DNA of 54,176 bases from Perkinsus olseni (GCA_013115135.1 JABANP010000365.1:1-54176); one strand, 5' to 3'; positions 35,194-44,695 are shown, counted from the first letter of the stretch. Numbers and translations are program-made. Notes: generated by a model not told the origin, from the letters alone.

Positions 35194-35222
35194 CCATATT
35201 CCGGGAATATCCCGGAATATGG
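35194..35222. repeat. 12-bp perfect hairpin, AATAT loop
   Basis: CCATATTCCGGG (35194-35205) pairs perfectly with CCCGGAATATGG (35211-35222). There is no terminator-like T run, and the surrounding sequence is unassigned. Confidence 0.75.
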
Positions 35223-36839
35223 AGTTGCACACCTTGCCAACGCTACCTTGGAGGATACCGAACCCAACATTTTTCAAAGAAGGTGAGTCGTGTATATTGG
35301 ATCTGCCGTCCAATATGGATGAACTTTCATCAACCTCGTCACTGTCGAGTCGCTAGACTTAAAGCCATCACAAAGCATCGTCAGCGCTTCAATGATGACG
35401 ATCAACTTGTCTCTGAGTGTAGTGATCCACCTAGCAGTCTGCCAAGGGCGAAGGTTTACGGTCTGCACATTGCCTGATGCGACAGCTATCAAGTCCATGA
35501 CATCTAAGGCGATCAAAAACTTGACCATCTAGTCGCTACGCACAATAGTAGCACTCTTATCGATATGAACGAGTAGAGGGTAGTTCAAAGAGAAGTTTTT
35601 ATACCCGGCACTCGAGCTCGCCCACCTAGTTGATATGAAGCCAACTGGAGTATGAGAATCTCATAACGAGATGGCAGCCTTTTTTCAATGAGGCTTTCTG
35701 TTATGTCTTTCAGTAGGCAACTCTATCTGATGATTGAGATGACGGATCATCGCTCTCTACGGTGCGGCTCGCCTCTTGGATACTATCGCTGACGGACATC
35801 TGCTCCTCCTGCATAGGCTCGAAACTTGTCACGAATGGCAATTAAAGCTCTCAGTCACAGTCCATGCCTGTCTTGGGGGGAATGTAATCAATTCGCCAAT
35901 CTTCTAACTTGATTCATTCTCGCCGCGGCCGATGAGCCCACCCTTTAGTTCAACTGCTAGATCGAGCGTCAGCTTCGGATTCTCGATGCGCCATGGATGC
36001 ACCAGCTCATACCTCCGCCTCAGCCTTTAACTCCGCCTGCATCGAGAAAGCGTCTCGCTCACCAACCATTGGTCTCAGTTTCTGAGTTGTCGTATTCTGT
36101 CGAGAACCAGCCAAGGAAAGTCTCCTAGGCTCAGGGCTATCGGGGCATACAGTTCTGACTATGATGACCACTTGCTCAAGTCCCTCAAGAACTCTCGTCT
36201 CGTCAACTATAATGAAGAAGGCACCGTAGTTCAAATGCCATGGACTTATTTTGAGAACTAGTAGAACCTGATAGTCGCATATTTCTAGGAGAGTTATTAG
36301 TGTCATAGTGTCCGAAGTCCTTGGAGAATGGGAATGGCACCTCGGAAGTCCGGGACTTCATGTATCGAACTGGTGACTCAACCTTAGCTGCTTCTGATTG
36401 ATTTCGGTTGGCCATCTGATCATAGCTTTTAGCTTTTATTTGGGTGGTTGAGTTTCTGGTTAACAGTCTCCCTCGATCCCAGCAGCTTCCAGTGCCCAGC
36501 AGAGGATGTCGGAGCCACCGAGCCTGTGCTTCAACCGTTTACAGCCGCAGCGACGACAAAACGCCTTTCTTAATTCATTGATCTCCGACTTTGTACACAC
36601 ATGAGAGCGTCAAATAGAAGAGTCGACTATCACTGCGATACTCTGGTGAAGGTGTATAAAATCACAAAACTCTGAGCACCCCCTAAAAACACCAAGTTTT
36701 GTAATCCATTATGAGTGCAAGCACTTCCCCGGGGGAACGCCGGCACTCTGATCGCTACTGCTGCAGTAGCAATCGGTGGTACTGCATCATGCAGTTTGCA
36801 TGCGACCTGCTGAGCCAATACTCAAGGTCATCATCGTGA

Positions 36840-37464
36840 TGTGTTTCAATAAGTTGAGCATCTGGAAGACACTGCTATCGCTGTGGCTGTCCCTGCCCGA
36901 TGGCCTGTTCTGACACACTGTGGTCTTTCCAGTGTTCTTCCTTTTTAGGTTCATCCACCTGTGTCTGGCATGGTCGCTTCTCCTGGCAAGCTATTGGCTG
37001 TTGGCAGAGATCTATGACCCAGGCACGTCAGAGTCCATCTGGGCACTGACCAACTCGATAGTCTATTCGATAGTATCCATATTGGTGGTGTGGCTGCTAT
37101 CAGAGGCGGAGCAAAGGTGAGAGGGCATCAGAAGAATTGCCGACATTTGTTCGCTCTTCAACTTGTACCAACCACATGCCCACTGAGCATTGCCCAGCAA
37201 CGTGCCCACTAAGTACCGCTAATTTCATTGAATCTCCGTTCCTCCTCTACTACTGTGGAGGTGCGGTTGGCTTTGAGAGCCTCCTGTGGCCTTAGTGGGC
37301 TTGTATTCGAACGGTTTGATCCCACGCTGGGCATTGGCAGGTTCAGAGTGGCACCGGTCATAGTAGAAGGGTTCGTCTGGGCTATTTCCCTGCTGCTGGG
37401 GTATTCCTGGAAGCTCGTATTCACAGAGGCACAGAACGCAGTGATGGACACTGATCGATGGTAG
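36840..37464 (+). CDS. Small multi-span membrane protein, unassigned
   Basis: One exon (about 36920-37120) encodes a long hydrophobic stretch (FFLFRFIHLCLAWSLLLASY; IVYSIVSILVVWLLSEAEQR) and ends at a GTGAGA donor. A second exon (about 37300-37464) encodes FDPTLGIGRFRVAPVIVEGF, VWAISLLLGYSWKLVF and ends TDRW. Three or four membrane helices are likely. The 5' start was not found; hydrophobic readings from about 36840 (SIWKTLLSLWLSLPDGLF) may be part of it. It may be related in type to the membrane gene at 31.9-34.2 kb, but I see no convincing sequence identity. Confidence 0.4.
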
Positions 37465-38100
37465 GCTGGTGCTCGGAGTACGCCGTAACGGCCTCGCCGT
37501 TACCTCTCTGATACGACCCAGTCGAGTGCTGGTGCGTGCTTATTAGACTGGACTAATTTGGCAGCCGAGTCTCTTCGTTCTGAAACGGCGGACGATACTT
37601 TCCAAGTGCTGGAGACGCCTCCCGTGATTTCCATTAGCGCTTCCACGATCGCGTTTCTCACTATGTTCATTCCTGAGACCGCTCTAGAAACTCAGGGGAG
37701 GTCCATTGAGCGCCCCCTTCCCTGCATCTGTAGACTGGCTGATCAAGTCTCTTGTCTTTATCCTCAGGGGCCTTCGAATACTGACTAGTGTAATGAACTT
37801 TGGTCTGATGGTGCCGGTTTACTTCCGCTACATCCTTCCCAAGATGGACCCGCCAAGTCCTGTGATAGACCAAGAGGCGCAGACCTCGGATTGGATGATA
37901 CTCCGATCACGCAGCGCTCTTTGGTGATGCAGCTTCTGACTCGCCCTGTTCATGACAACCATTTTGTATATGACAACTTTGCTCAGTCTAATAAAACGTT
38001 TCTAGCTGTTATAATTCAGCCATTTTGGAGTTGTCAGGGAGCATAATCGATCAAGTTGGCGCGCGCGTAGTTGGTTGGATATTGCCTATTGAAATCTACT
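37465..38100. other. Upstream region of actin-related gene
   Basis: No gene is recognised. An 11-nt match to the dinoflagellate spliced-leader core, AGCCATTTTGG, lies at 38018-38028 on the sense strand, 73 nt before the ARP1 start codon. Confidence 0.35.
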
Positions 38101-40427
38101 ATGTTGGGCAATCAGCCCGTGGTAATCGACAATGGCAGTGGCTGCATAAAAGCAGGCTTTTCCGGAGAAAACTCCCCTCAAGCAAGGATCCCTCCCGAAG
38201 GAGCTTTCGTCATCGCACGGCAGTCAGGTCCAAATACTATCGGCTGTGGGGTACCCGAAGTATCGGAAAGTCATGGAGTCCGGTGAAGGGTTGTCGGAAT
38301 TGACGAGGACGGGTGGCGGAAGCGGGAAGATCGGCGGCAGCTCTGCAGGATCTAAAGTGGAGTTCTCGGATATGTCTTGGGAGGTGATCGGAGGTGCGTT
38401 CGGTCAGGTCGCTGTTGTGGGCAGTCGGCTGGAGACCAGCGCCCGGGGCTTGCTGGACATTCAGTACCCTATCAGTCGTGGCTGTGTTACTGATTGGGAT
38501 GGTATGGAGCACATCTGGCGACATGTGTTCAGCGAGGGCCTTAAGTGCCGATCTCAGGAGCATCCGGTGAGTGAAACCGGACGATGTCAGTCTCGATGGC
38601 AGCGAAGCTTCGAGAGCTCAGTTCTGCTTCAACGGTATTTGGAATGAACTTGCGTCCTGTATTATTATGGCGGCTCCCAGTAGTTTTCGGCTGAAGTTTT
38701 GTGATCCGGTTGGCAGGTGCTGATAAGTGAGCCGCCGCTGAACCCGATGGTTCATCGAGAGAAGCTGGCGGAATGCCTGTTCGAAGTCTTCAAGGTAAGT
38801 TGCTCTAGCAGGGAATAGAACTCGGGACCTTCACATTCAAGTCCCTTTGCAGGTCCCGGCCATCCACATCGCCTGCTCCCCCTGTTCTGTCACTGTACGC
38901 ATCTGGCCGAACGACTGGTGTGGTGCTGGATATTGGCGACGGAGTCTCGCAGGTCCTCTCATGAGCTGCGCACCTTGGGGTTATCCCCTGTCACTCAGGT
39001 CATGCCAGTCTACGATGGATATGCAGTTGGACATGCTGCTACTCGTGGAGAGACGGCCGGCAGGTATGCCCTCCTCTGTGGTCTATGGTTTGCTGGTAGA
39101 ACTCAGGAATGTCACTGAATGGCTACAGCTGTCGCTAAAGAGACAGTGCGGTGTCAACTTGCTGTCCACCGCGGATCGAGAGGTGCGTCGCTCCGCTGTC
39201 TTTTCGGACATATTTCCCTCGAAACAGCGAAACAGCCCCTCGGTCCACACAGTCCCTGAAAGCCGTCAGGAGTACCTCTCAGATTGTCCGTACGATGAAG
39301 GAAGACTGCTGCGCTGTGTCACTCCATCCGGCAGTGCAGGGAGTGTGGCGCGGTGGAACGGAGTGGGAGTTCGATAAGGACCCTAGACGAGCTGGGGCTA
39401 AGCAGGCTTTGGACCACACGGTGAGTGTTGACGGCTGTCCAAGGACTAGCAATGAGCTTCTGTGGGGTAGCGGGATGTTGCTTCGCCCTGTAGGAGTGGT
39501 CGGACCCCTTGAGTGGGGCTAGCCGGCTACCCATGTGTGAGCTGTGCGCAGTAACTCACTCTTCGCCCGCCGCTACACTGCCCGCTTGCTTTTAACCACG
39601 CTCGCCCCAGGAGTTATATTCATCTTCTGTCAGTATGAGTTGCCTGATGGGTCGATTATTAACATCGGTCTGGAGCGCTTTCCAAGCCCCTGAGATACTC
39701 TTCAATCCTAGTAGGCTGTATGCCGGTGGGAGTCATGCAGAGGGTTTCTCGTCTCCTCAGCGATGGGGGCCTCGGCTGACCAAGGCGTCCATCTACTGCT
39801 GGACGAGGCAATACAGAAGAGCGATATGGACCTGAGACGGACCCTGCTGCAGAACGTCGTAAGAGCTCCCCTTGCTCACACCGTCCTAGTCTCGAAGATA
39901 GAACTCGCATGCCACTGAGCGCGTGCATTGCGGACATTGCAAAGTGTAGCCGTGTACCCCGTGGGGGGTAGTACCCGTGGCTTGATGTCACGCTCGGCGG
40001 GTCGGCACATTTTGCGGTATCCGACTCAGCTGAGGTGTCTGTGATCTTTGAGGTACTTGCTTGTCTGGTGATCGGTCCTGCTTTCCTTTTAGGTACTTGC
40101 TGGTGGGAGCACGCTATTCCCAGGGTGAGTTTGGCGTTGGCTGGTTAGTTCTCTCGGTGGAGTTGCTCTGAAGGTTCGGAGAGAGGCTTCCTGGCGGAGA
40201 TGCGCAAGCTGGTTCCCAAAGACGCCAGAATTAAAATCTGCGCCCCTCCAGAGCGTGGGTCCCTTTGTTTCTATTTCGTGGCGCGCGACGTATGTCCTAT
40301 AGGAAAGCTGTCTGCCTGGGTCGGCGGGAGCGTAGTGTCGAGTCTGAGCTCGTTCAAGCGGGTGTGGCTTACTCGGGAGGAGTACAAGGATGGTGGCCTG
40401 TCGGCGCTGCATCGGAGGACGGGTTGA
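38101..40427 (+). CDS. ACTR1: Actin-related protein 1 (centractin, dynactin subunit)
   Basis: Exon 1 (38101-38181) reads GNQPVVIDNGSGCIKAGFSG, nearly the ARP1 N-terminus. A 46-nt GC-AG intron (38182-38227) restores the exact spacing to VGYPKYRKV. Exon 2 (38228-38566) has a family-foreign insertion of about 40 residues, rich in Gly and Ser, before SARGLLDIQYPISRGCVTDW. Exon 3 (38717-38794) gives VLISEPPLNPMVHREKLAEC; exon 4 (from 38853) gives LYASGRTTGVVLDIGDGV, the phosphate-binding loop. Later exons give MPVYDGYAVGH, QIVRTMKEDCCAVS and KLVPKDARIKICAPPER. After a 48-nt intron (40248-40295) the end is KLSAWVGGSVVSSLSSFKRV, then HRRTG. Exon 4 needs one base skipped in TCCCCCTG (38877-38883). 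ARP1 forms the dynactin filament for dynein cargo transport. Exons between about 39,300 and 40,190 are only partly resolved. Confidence 0.87.
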
Positions 40428-40592
40428 CCGCCGCCGGCAACCTCATGCTTCGAATTAGTGTGTTTCTTCGGTCTGGCTCGCGTTGTGTTGAGATGGGTGA
40501 ATGGACGAGCAGCAGTCGGACTCTTCCGCTGTATCCTGAGTGAACAGAAATCTTCACCTCTGAGGGATTCCACGTCTCAGGTGTCCACGCCC

Positions 40593-41532
40593 ATGTCCTA
40601 CCAGCCCTACCACGATGAACCTACGCTGGTCGAGGAGTATCCTTTGCTCACCTCCTGGGGGGTGGCGGCTGGCGCCGCTGCTTGTTCGAGGACTCTCATA
40701 GCGCCGACTGAGCGAATCAGATGGCTTCCTCACTAATCAAGATCATCTACCCGATATCAAATCTGGCAAAATGAATCGCTACACCGGCGTCTGGGACTGC
40801 TTCTCGAGAGTGTGTAAAGAAGAGAGCTTCACTGCGCTGTGGAAGGGCAATTTGAAGAGCCTTGCGCGCTATGCTCCGAGCCAAGCCTTCAACTTTACCT
40901 TTCGTGAAGTCTTCAAGTCGACACTGCCCCAGTACAATCCAAAAACAAACCTGTGGCTCTATAGTCAAAGCAGCTTTGTGGCAGGAGCATTGGCGGGCAC
41001 TGCGTCCCTCGCCGTTATCTACCCTATTGACGTCATTAATACTAAGTACAGCACAGACCTTAGCAGAGGTCGTGATAGGATGTACAAGAACCCACTGTCG
41101 TGCCTGGTCCAGACTCTCAAGAGAGGCGGCTTTGGCTCTTTGTACAGCGGGTTCGGCAACTCCGTGCAGGGTATTGCGGTTTATCGGGCCTTCTATTTCG
41201 GCCTGTACGACACTATGAAGGGCCGCTTTTTCGAGGACGAGAGAACAGAGAGCGTTTTCTGGCGGTGGGTCATGGCGCAGGTCTCGACTACTGTAGCGGG
41301 AGTGGTCTCTTACCCCTTCGACACTGTGAGGCGCAGGGTTATGGCAAACACTCAGAAGACGGGATTCCAGTCGGAGCAGCTCACCAACCCCTGGCAGTGT
41401 TGGAAGCATATTTTCCGTAACGAAGGCTTCAAGGGCTTCTTCAAAGGCTCATTTTCCACCATACTCCGTGGAATTGGTGGTGCGTTGGTTTTGGTTCTGT
41501 ACGATGAGGCCAGGTTTATGCTGTATGATTAG
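40593..41532 (+). CDS. Mitochondrial carrier, ADP/ATP-translocase-like
   Basis: Three tandem mitochondrial-carrier repeats span about 310 residues, the normal length. The carrier signatures are APTERIR (repeat 1), YPIDVINTK (repeat 2, lacking the usual basic residue) and YPFDTVRRR (repeat 3). The ADP/ATP-carrier hallmark RRRMMM reads RRRVMA here, so substrate choice may differ from a standard translocase. Other AAC-like segments are SGKMNRYTG, GLYDTMKGRFF and LRGIGGALVLVLYDE. The reading frame breaks once at 40728 (TGG CTT c CTC ACT): skipping one C restores the family spacing between APTERIR and IKSGKMNRYTG exactly. Without the skip a stop arises at 40734. No introns are needed. It starts about 165 bp after ARP1 on the same strand. 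Confidence 0.85.
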
Positions 41533-41888
41533 CGATGACGCTATTGGCAGCGGCACTTACCAAATCTTTGATCGTGCTATTACTCCGTGCATCCTATTCT
41601 ATCGTCAACGCCGTAGCACTACAGTAGTACGTCATAATATCAGTAGCGAGATTGCGCGAGTAGACGGGAGATTGATGGACATGTGCTCGAAGTCGTGTTT
41701 CTGAGGAGGGGTCTCATTCTGTGTTCGCTCTAGTTTCGAACTGAGCCGGTATGCGGATCCTGATCCGCGGATCTGTGCGACATCCGGTCCAAATCCGAAT
41801 GCGCCTTTCGCAGTCGGTATGTGAACAGCTATTTTCGTGAAGAACAGTTACAGAGAACGAATTGGACAATATTTTTCGTAGCTCGTTC

Positions 41889-41959
41889 GGGTGTGTAGCA
41901 CAGTGGTAGAGCGGCTGACTGCAGATCAGCAGGGCCTCGGTTCGAATCCGGGCGTGGCC
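41889..41959 (+). pseudogene. tRNA-Cys-like copy 1
   Basis: GCA anticodon, but the D-stem reads GCAC and the acceptor has a G-G mismatch. Confidence 0.6.
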
Positions 41960-42040
41960 TTCGTAGTCGGTATGTGAACAGCTATTTTCGTGAAGAACAG
42001 CTACAGAAAACGAACTGGACTTATTCTTCGAGGCTCATTC

Positions 42041-42111
42041 GGGTGTGTAGCTCAGTGGTAGAGCGGCTGACTGCAGATCAGCAGGCCCTCGGAACAAATC
42101 CGGGCGCGCAC
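42041..42111 (+). pseudogene. tRNA-Cys-like copy 2
   Basis: GCA anticodon; the T-loop has lost TTC (AACAAAT) and the acceptor 3' strand reads CGCGCAC, giving one mismatch. Confidence 0.65.
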
Positions 42112-42192
42112 CTCGTAGTCGGTATGTGAACAGCTATTTTCGTAAAGAACAGCTACAAAAAACGAGATGGACTTATTTTTTGGGGCTCGTTC

Positions 42193-42263
42193 GGGTGTGA
42201 AGCTCAGTGGGAGAGCGGCTAACAGCAGATCAGCAGGTCCTCGGATCAAACCCGGGCGCGCAC
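42193..42263 (+). pseudogene. tRNA-Cys-like copy 3
   Basis: Loop CAGCAGA has lost the universal T33; mismatches in anticodon stem and acceptor. Confidence 0.65.
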
Positions 42264-42344
42264 TTCGTAGTCGGTATGTGAACAGCTATTTTCGTGAAGA
42301 ACAGCTACAAAAAACGAGATGGACTTATTTTTTGGGGCTCGTTC

Positions 42345-42415
42345 GGGTGTAAAGCTCAGTGGGAGAGCGGCTGACTGCAGATCAGCAGGTCCTCGGTTCA
42401 ACTATGGGCGCGCCC
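42345..42415 (+). pseudogene. tRNA-Cys-like copy 4
   Basis: Acceptor begins GGGTGTA and the T-stem 3' strand is ATGGG; both break pairing. The same variant recurs in copies 8 and 11. Confidence 0.65.
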
Positions 42416-42496
42416 TTCGTAGTCGGTATGTGAACAGCTATTTTCGTGAAGAACAGCTACAGAAAACGAACTGGACTTATTCTTTGAGGCTCATTC

Positions 42497-42567
42497 GGGT
42501 GTGTAGCTCAGTGGTAGAGCGGCTGACTGCAGATCAGCAGGTCCTCGGTTCAAATCCGGGCGCGCCC
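42497..42567 (+). tRNA. tRNA-Cys (GCA), array copy 5
   Basis: Perfect consensus cloverleaf, identical to the solitary gene at 18886. Confidence 0.93.
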
Positions 42568-42648
42568 TTCGTAGTCGGTATGTAAACAGCTATTTTCGTG
42601 AAGAACAGCTACAAAAAACGAGATGGACTTATCCTTCGTGGCTCATTC

Positions 42649-42719
42649 GGGTGTGTAGCTCAGTGGTAGAGCGGCTGACTGTAGATCAGCAGATCCTCGG
42701 TTCAAATTCGAATGCGGCT
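42649..42719 (+). pseudogene. tRNA-Cys-derived copy 6, GTA anticodon
   Basis: Anticodon loop CTGTAGA (GTA, Tyr-type), but the T-stem and acceptor 3' strand are destroyed (TTCGAATGCGGCT). Confidence 0.65.
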
Positions 42720-42801
42720 TTCGCAGTCGGTATGTGAACAGCTATTTTCGTGAAGAACAGCTACAGAAAACGAATTGGACAATATTTTTCGTAGCTCGTT
42801 C

Positions 42802-42872
42802 GGGTGTGTAGCACAGTGGTAGAGTGGCTGACTGCAGATCAGCAGGTCCTCGGTTCGAATCCGGACGTGCCC
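42802..42872 (+). pseudogene. tRNA-Cys-like copy 7
   Basis: GCA anticodon; D-stem GCAC as in copy 1, and the T-stem 3' strand CCGGA is weakened. Confidence 0.55.
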
Positions 42873-42953
42873 TTCGTAGTCGGTATGTGAACAGCTATTT
42901 TCGTGAAGAACAGCTACAAAAAACGAGATGGACTTATTTTTTGGGGCTCGTTC

Positions 42954-43024
42954 GGGTGTAAAGCTCAGTGGGAGAGCGGCTGACTGCAGATCAGCAGGAC
43001 CTCGGTTCAACTATGGGCGCGCCC
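42954..43024 (+). pseudogene. tRNA-Cys-like copy 8
   Basis: Same defects as copy 4 (acceptor GGGTGTA, T-stem ATGGG). Confidence 0.65.
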
Positions 43025-43105
43025 TTCGTAGTCGGTATGTGAACAGCTATTTTCGTGAAGAACAGCTACAGAAAACGAACTGGACTTATTCTTTGAGGCT
43101 CATTC

Positions 43106-43176
43106 GGGTGTGTAGCTCAGTGGTAGAGCGGCTAACTGCAGATCAGCAGGTCCTCGGTTCAAATCCGGGCGCGCCC
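43106..43176 (+). tRNA. tRNA-Cys (GCA), array copy 9
   Basis: Consensus except one A-C mismatch in the anticodon stem (GCTAA/TCAGC). Confidence 0.7.
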
Positions 43177-43257
43177 TTCGTAGTCGGTATGTAAACAGCT
43201 ATTTTCGTGAAGAACAGCGACAAAAAACGAGATGGACTTATCCTTCGTGGCTCATTC

Positions 43258-43328
43258 GGGTGTGTAGCTCAGTGGGAGAGCGGCTAACAGCAGATCAGCA
43301 GGTTCTCGGATCAAACCCGGGCGCGCAC
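43258..43328 (+). pseudogene. tRNA-Cys-like copy 10
   Basis: Same variant as copy 3: loop CAGCAGA, T-loop ATCAAAC, acceptor mismatch. Confidence 0.65.
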
Positions 43329-43409
43329 TTCGTAGTCGGTATGTGAACAGCTATTTTCGTGAAGAACAGCTACAAAAAACGAGATGGACTTATTTTTTGG
43401 GGCTCGTTC

Positions 43410-43480
43410 GGGTGTAAAGCTCAGTGGGAGAGCGGCTGACTGCAGATCAGCAGGTCCTCGGTTCAACTATGGGCGCGCCC
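43410..43480 (+). pseudogene. tRNA-Cys-like copy 11
   Basis: Same variant as copies 4 and 8. Confidence 0.65.
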
Positions 43481-43561
43481 TTCGTAGTCGGTATGTGAAC
43501 AGCTATTTTCGTGAAGAACAGCTACAGAAAACGAACTGGACTTATTCTTTGAGTTTCATTC

Positions 43562-43632
43562 GGGTGTGTAGCTCAGTGGTAGAGCGGCTGACTGCAGATC
43601 AGCAGGTCCTCGGTTCAAATCCGGGCGCGCCC
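43562..43632 (+). tRNA. tRNA-Cys (GCA), array copy 12
   Basis: Perfect consensus cloverleaf. Confidence 0.93.
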
Positions 43633-43713
43633 TTCGTAGTCGGTATGTAAACAGCTATTTTCGTGAAGAACAGCTACAAAAAACGAGATGGACTTATCCT
43701 TCGTGGCTCATTC

Positions 43714-43784
43714 GGGTGTGTAGCTCAGTGGTAGAGCGGCTGACTGCAGATCAGCAGGTCCTCGGTTCAAATCCGGGCGCGCCC
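43714..43784 (+). tRNA. tRNA-Cys (GCA), array copy 13
   Basis: Perfect consensus cloverleaf. Confidence 0.93.
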
Positions 43785-43865
43785 TTCGTAGTCGGTATGT
43801 GAACAGCTATTTTCGTGAAGAACAGCTACAGAAAAACGAACTGGACTTATTTTCGGGGCTCGTTC

Positions 43866-43936
43866 GGGTGTGTAGCTCAGTGGTAGAGCGGCTGACTGCA
43901 GATCAGCAGGTCCTCGGTTCACATCCGGGCGCGCCC
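43866..43936 (+). tRNA. tRNA-Cys (GCA), array copy 14
   Basis: Consensus except T-loop TTCACAT; all stems intact. Confidence 0.85.
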
Positions 43937-44017
43937 TTCGTAGTCGGTATGTGAACAGCTATTTTCGTGAAGAACAGCTACAAAAAACGAGATGGACTTA
44001 TTTTTTGGGGCTCGTTC

Positions 44018-44088
44018 GGGTGTGAAGCTCAGTGGTAGAGCGGCTAACTGCAGATCAGCTGGTCCTCGGTTCGTATCCGGGCGCGCCC
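44018..44088 (+). tRNA. tRNA-Cys-like (GCA), array copy 15
   Basis: GCTAA anticodon stem mismatch and linker AA instead of TA; T-arm CTCGG TTCGTAT CCGGG pairs. Confidence 0.55.
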
Positions 44089-44168
44089 TTTGTAGTCGGT
44101 GTGAACAGCTATTTTCGTGAAGAACAGCTACAGAAAACGAACTGGACTTATTCTTTTGAGGCTCATTC

Positions 44169-44239
44169 GGGTGTGTAGCTCAGTGGTAGAGCGGCTAACT
44201 GCAGATCAGCTGGTCCTCGGTTCGTATCCGGGCGCGCCC
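44169..44239 (+). tRNA. tRNA-Cys-like (GCA), array copy 16
   Basis: As copy 15 but with the normal TA linker; one anticodon-stem mismatch. Confidence 0.6.
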
Positions 44240-44318
44240 TTTGTAGTCGGTGTGAACAGCTATTTTCGTGAAGAACAGCTACAGAAAACGAACTGGACTT
44301 ATTCTTCAAGGCTCATTC

Positions 44319-44389
44319 GGGTGTGTAGCTCAGTGGTAGAGCGGCTGACTGCAGATCAGCAGGTCCTCGGTTCAAATCCGGGCGCGCCC
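44319..44389 (+). tRNA. tRNA-Cys (GCA), array copy 17
   Basis: Perfect consensus cloverleaf. Confidence 0.93.
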
Positions 44390-44470
44390 TTCGTAGTCGG
44401 TATGTGAACAGCTATTTTCGTGAAGAACAGCTACAGAAAACGAACTGGACTTATTCTTCAAGGCTCATTC

Positions 44471-44541
44471 GGGTGTGTAGCTCAGTGGTAGAGCGGCTGA
44501 CTGCAGATCAGCAGGTCCTCGGTTCAAATGCGGGCGTGCCC
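44471..44541 (+). tRNA. tRNA-Cys-like (GCA), array copy 18
   Basis: One T-stem mismatch (GCGGG); acceptor CGTGCCC still pairs. Confidence 0.65.
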
Positions 44542-44624
44542 TTCGTAGTCGGTATGTGAACAGCTATTTTCGTGAAGAACAGCTACAGAAAAACGAACTG
44601 GACTTATTTCTTCGGGGCTCATTC

Positions 44625-44695
44625 GGGTGTGTAGCTCAGTGGTAGAGCGGCTGACTGCAGATCAGCAGGTCCTCGGTTCAAATCCGGGCGTGCCC
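44625..44695 (+). tRNA. tRNA-Cys (GCA), array copy 19
   Basis: Consensus with one G-T pair in the acceptor (CGTGCCC). Confidence 0.87.

Larger units (their letters stand above)
34249..36839. other. Mostly unassigned; hairpins and a short tandem repeat
   Basis: Contains two strong inverted repeats and a 4-copy tandem (listed separately). An open plus-strand stretch at 34660-35067 (ALHWQYWIREYSQVLRPRII; ALAVSFRLQPEEELRELG) could be an exon, but most of its N-terminal part is translated tandem repeat. A reading at 34332-34565 starting MLRGLLMLGIGSST is also open. Neither is recognised, and both could belong to membrane genes like their neighbours. Confidence 0.3.

Noticed and set aside
38815..38855. 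GAACTCGGGACCTTCAC, resembling a minus-strand tRNA
   Set aside because: Stems fail to pair, and the stretch is an ARP1 intron that splices cleanly.
42167..44407. Series of short proteins reading SSVVERLTADQQVLGSNPGA
   Set aside because: These are translations through tRNA-Cys genes in a fixed frame, not proteins.
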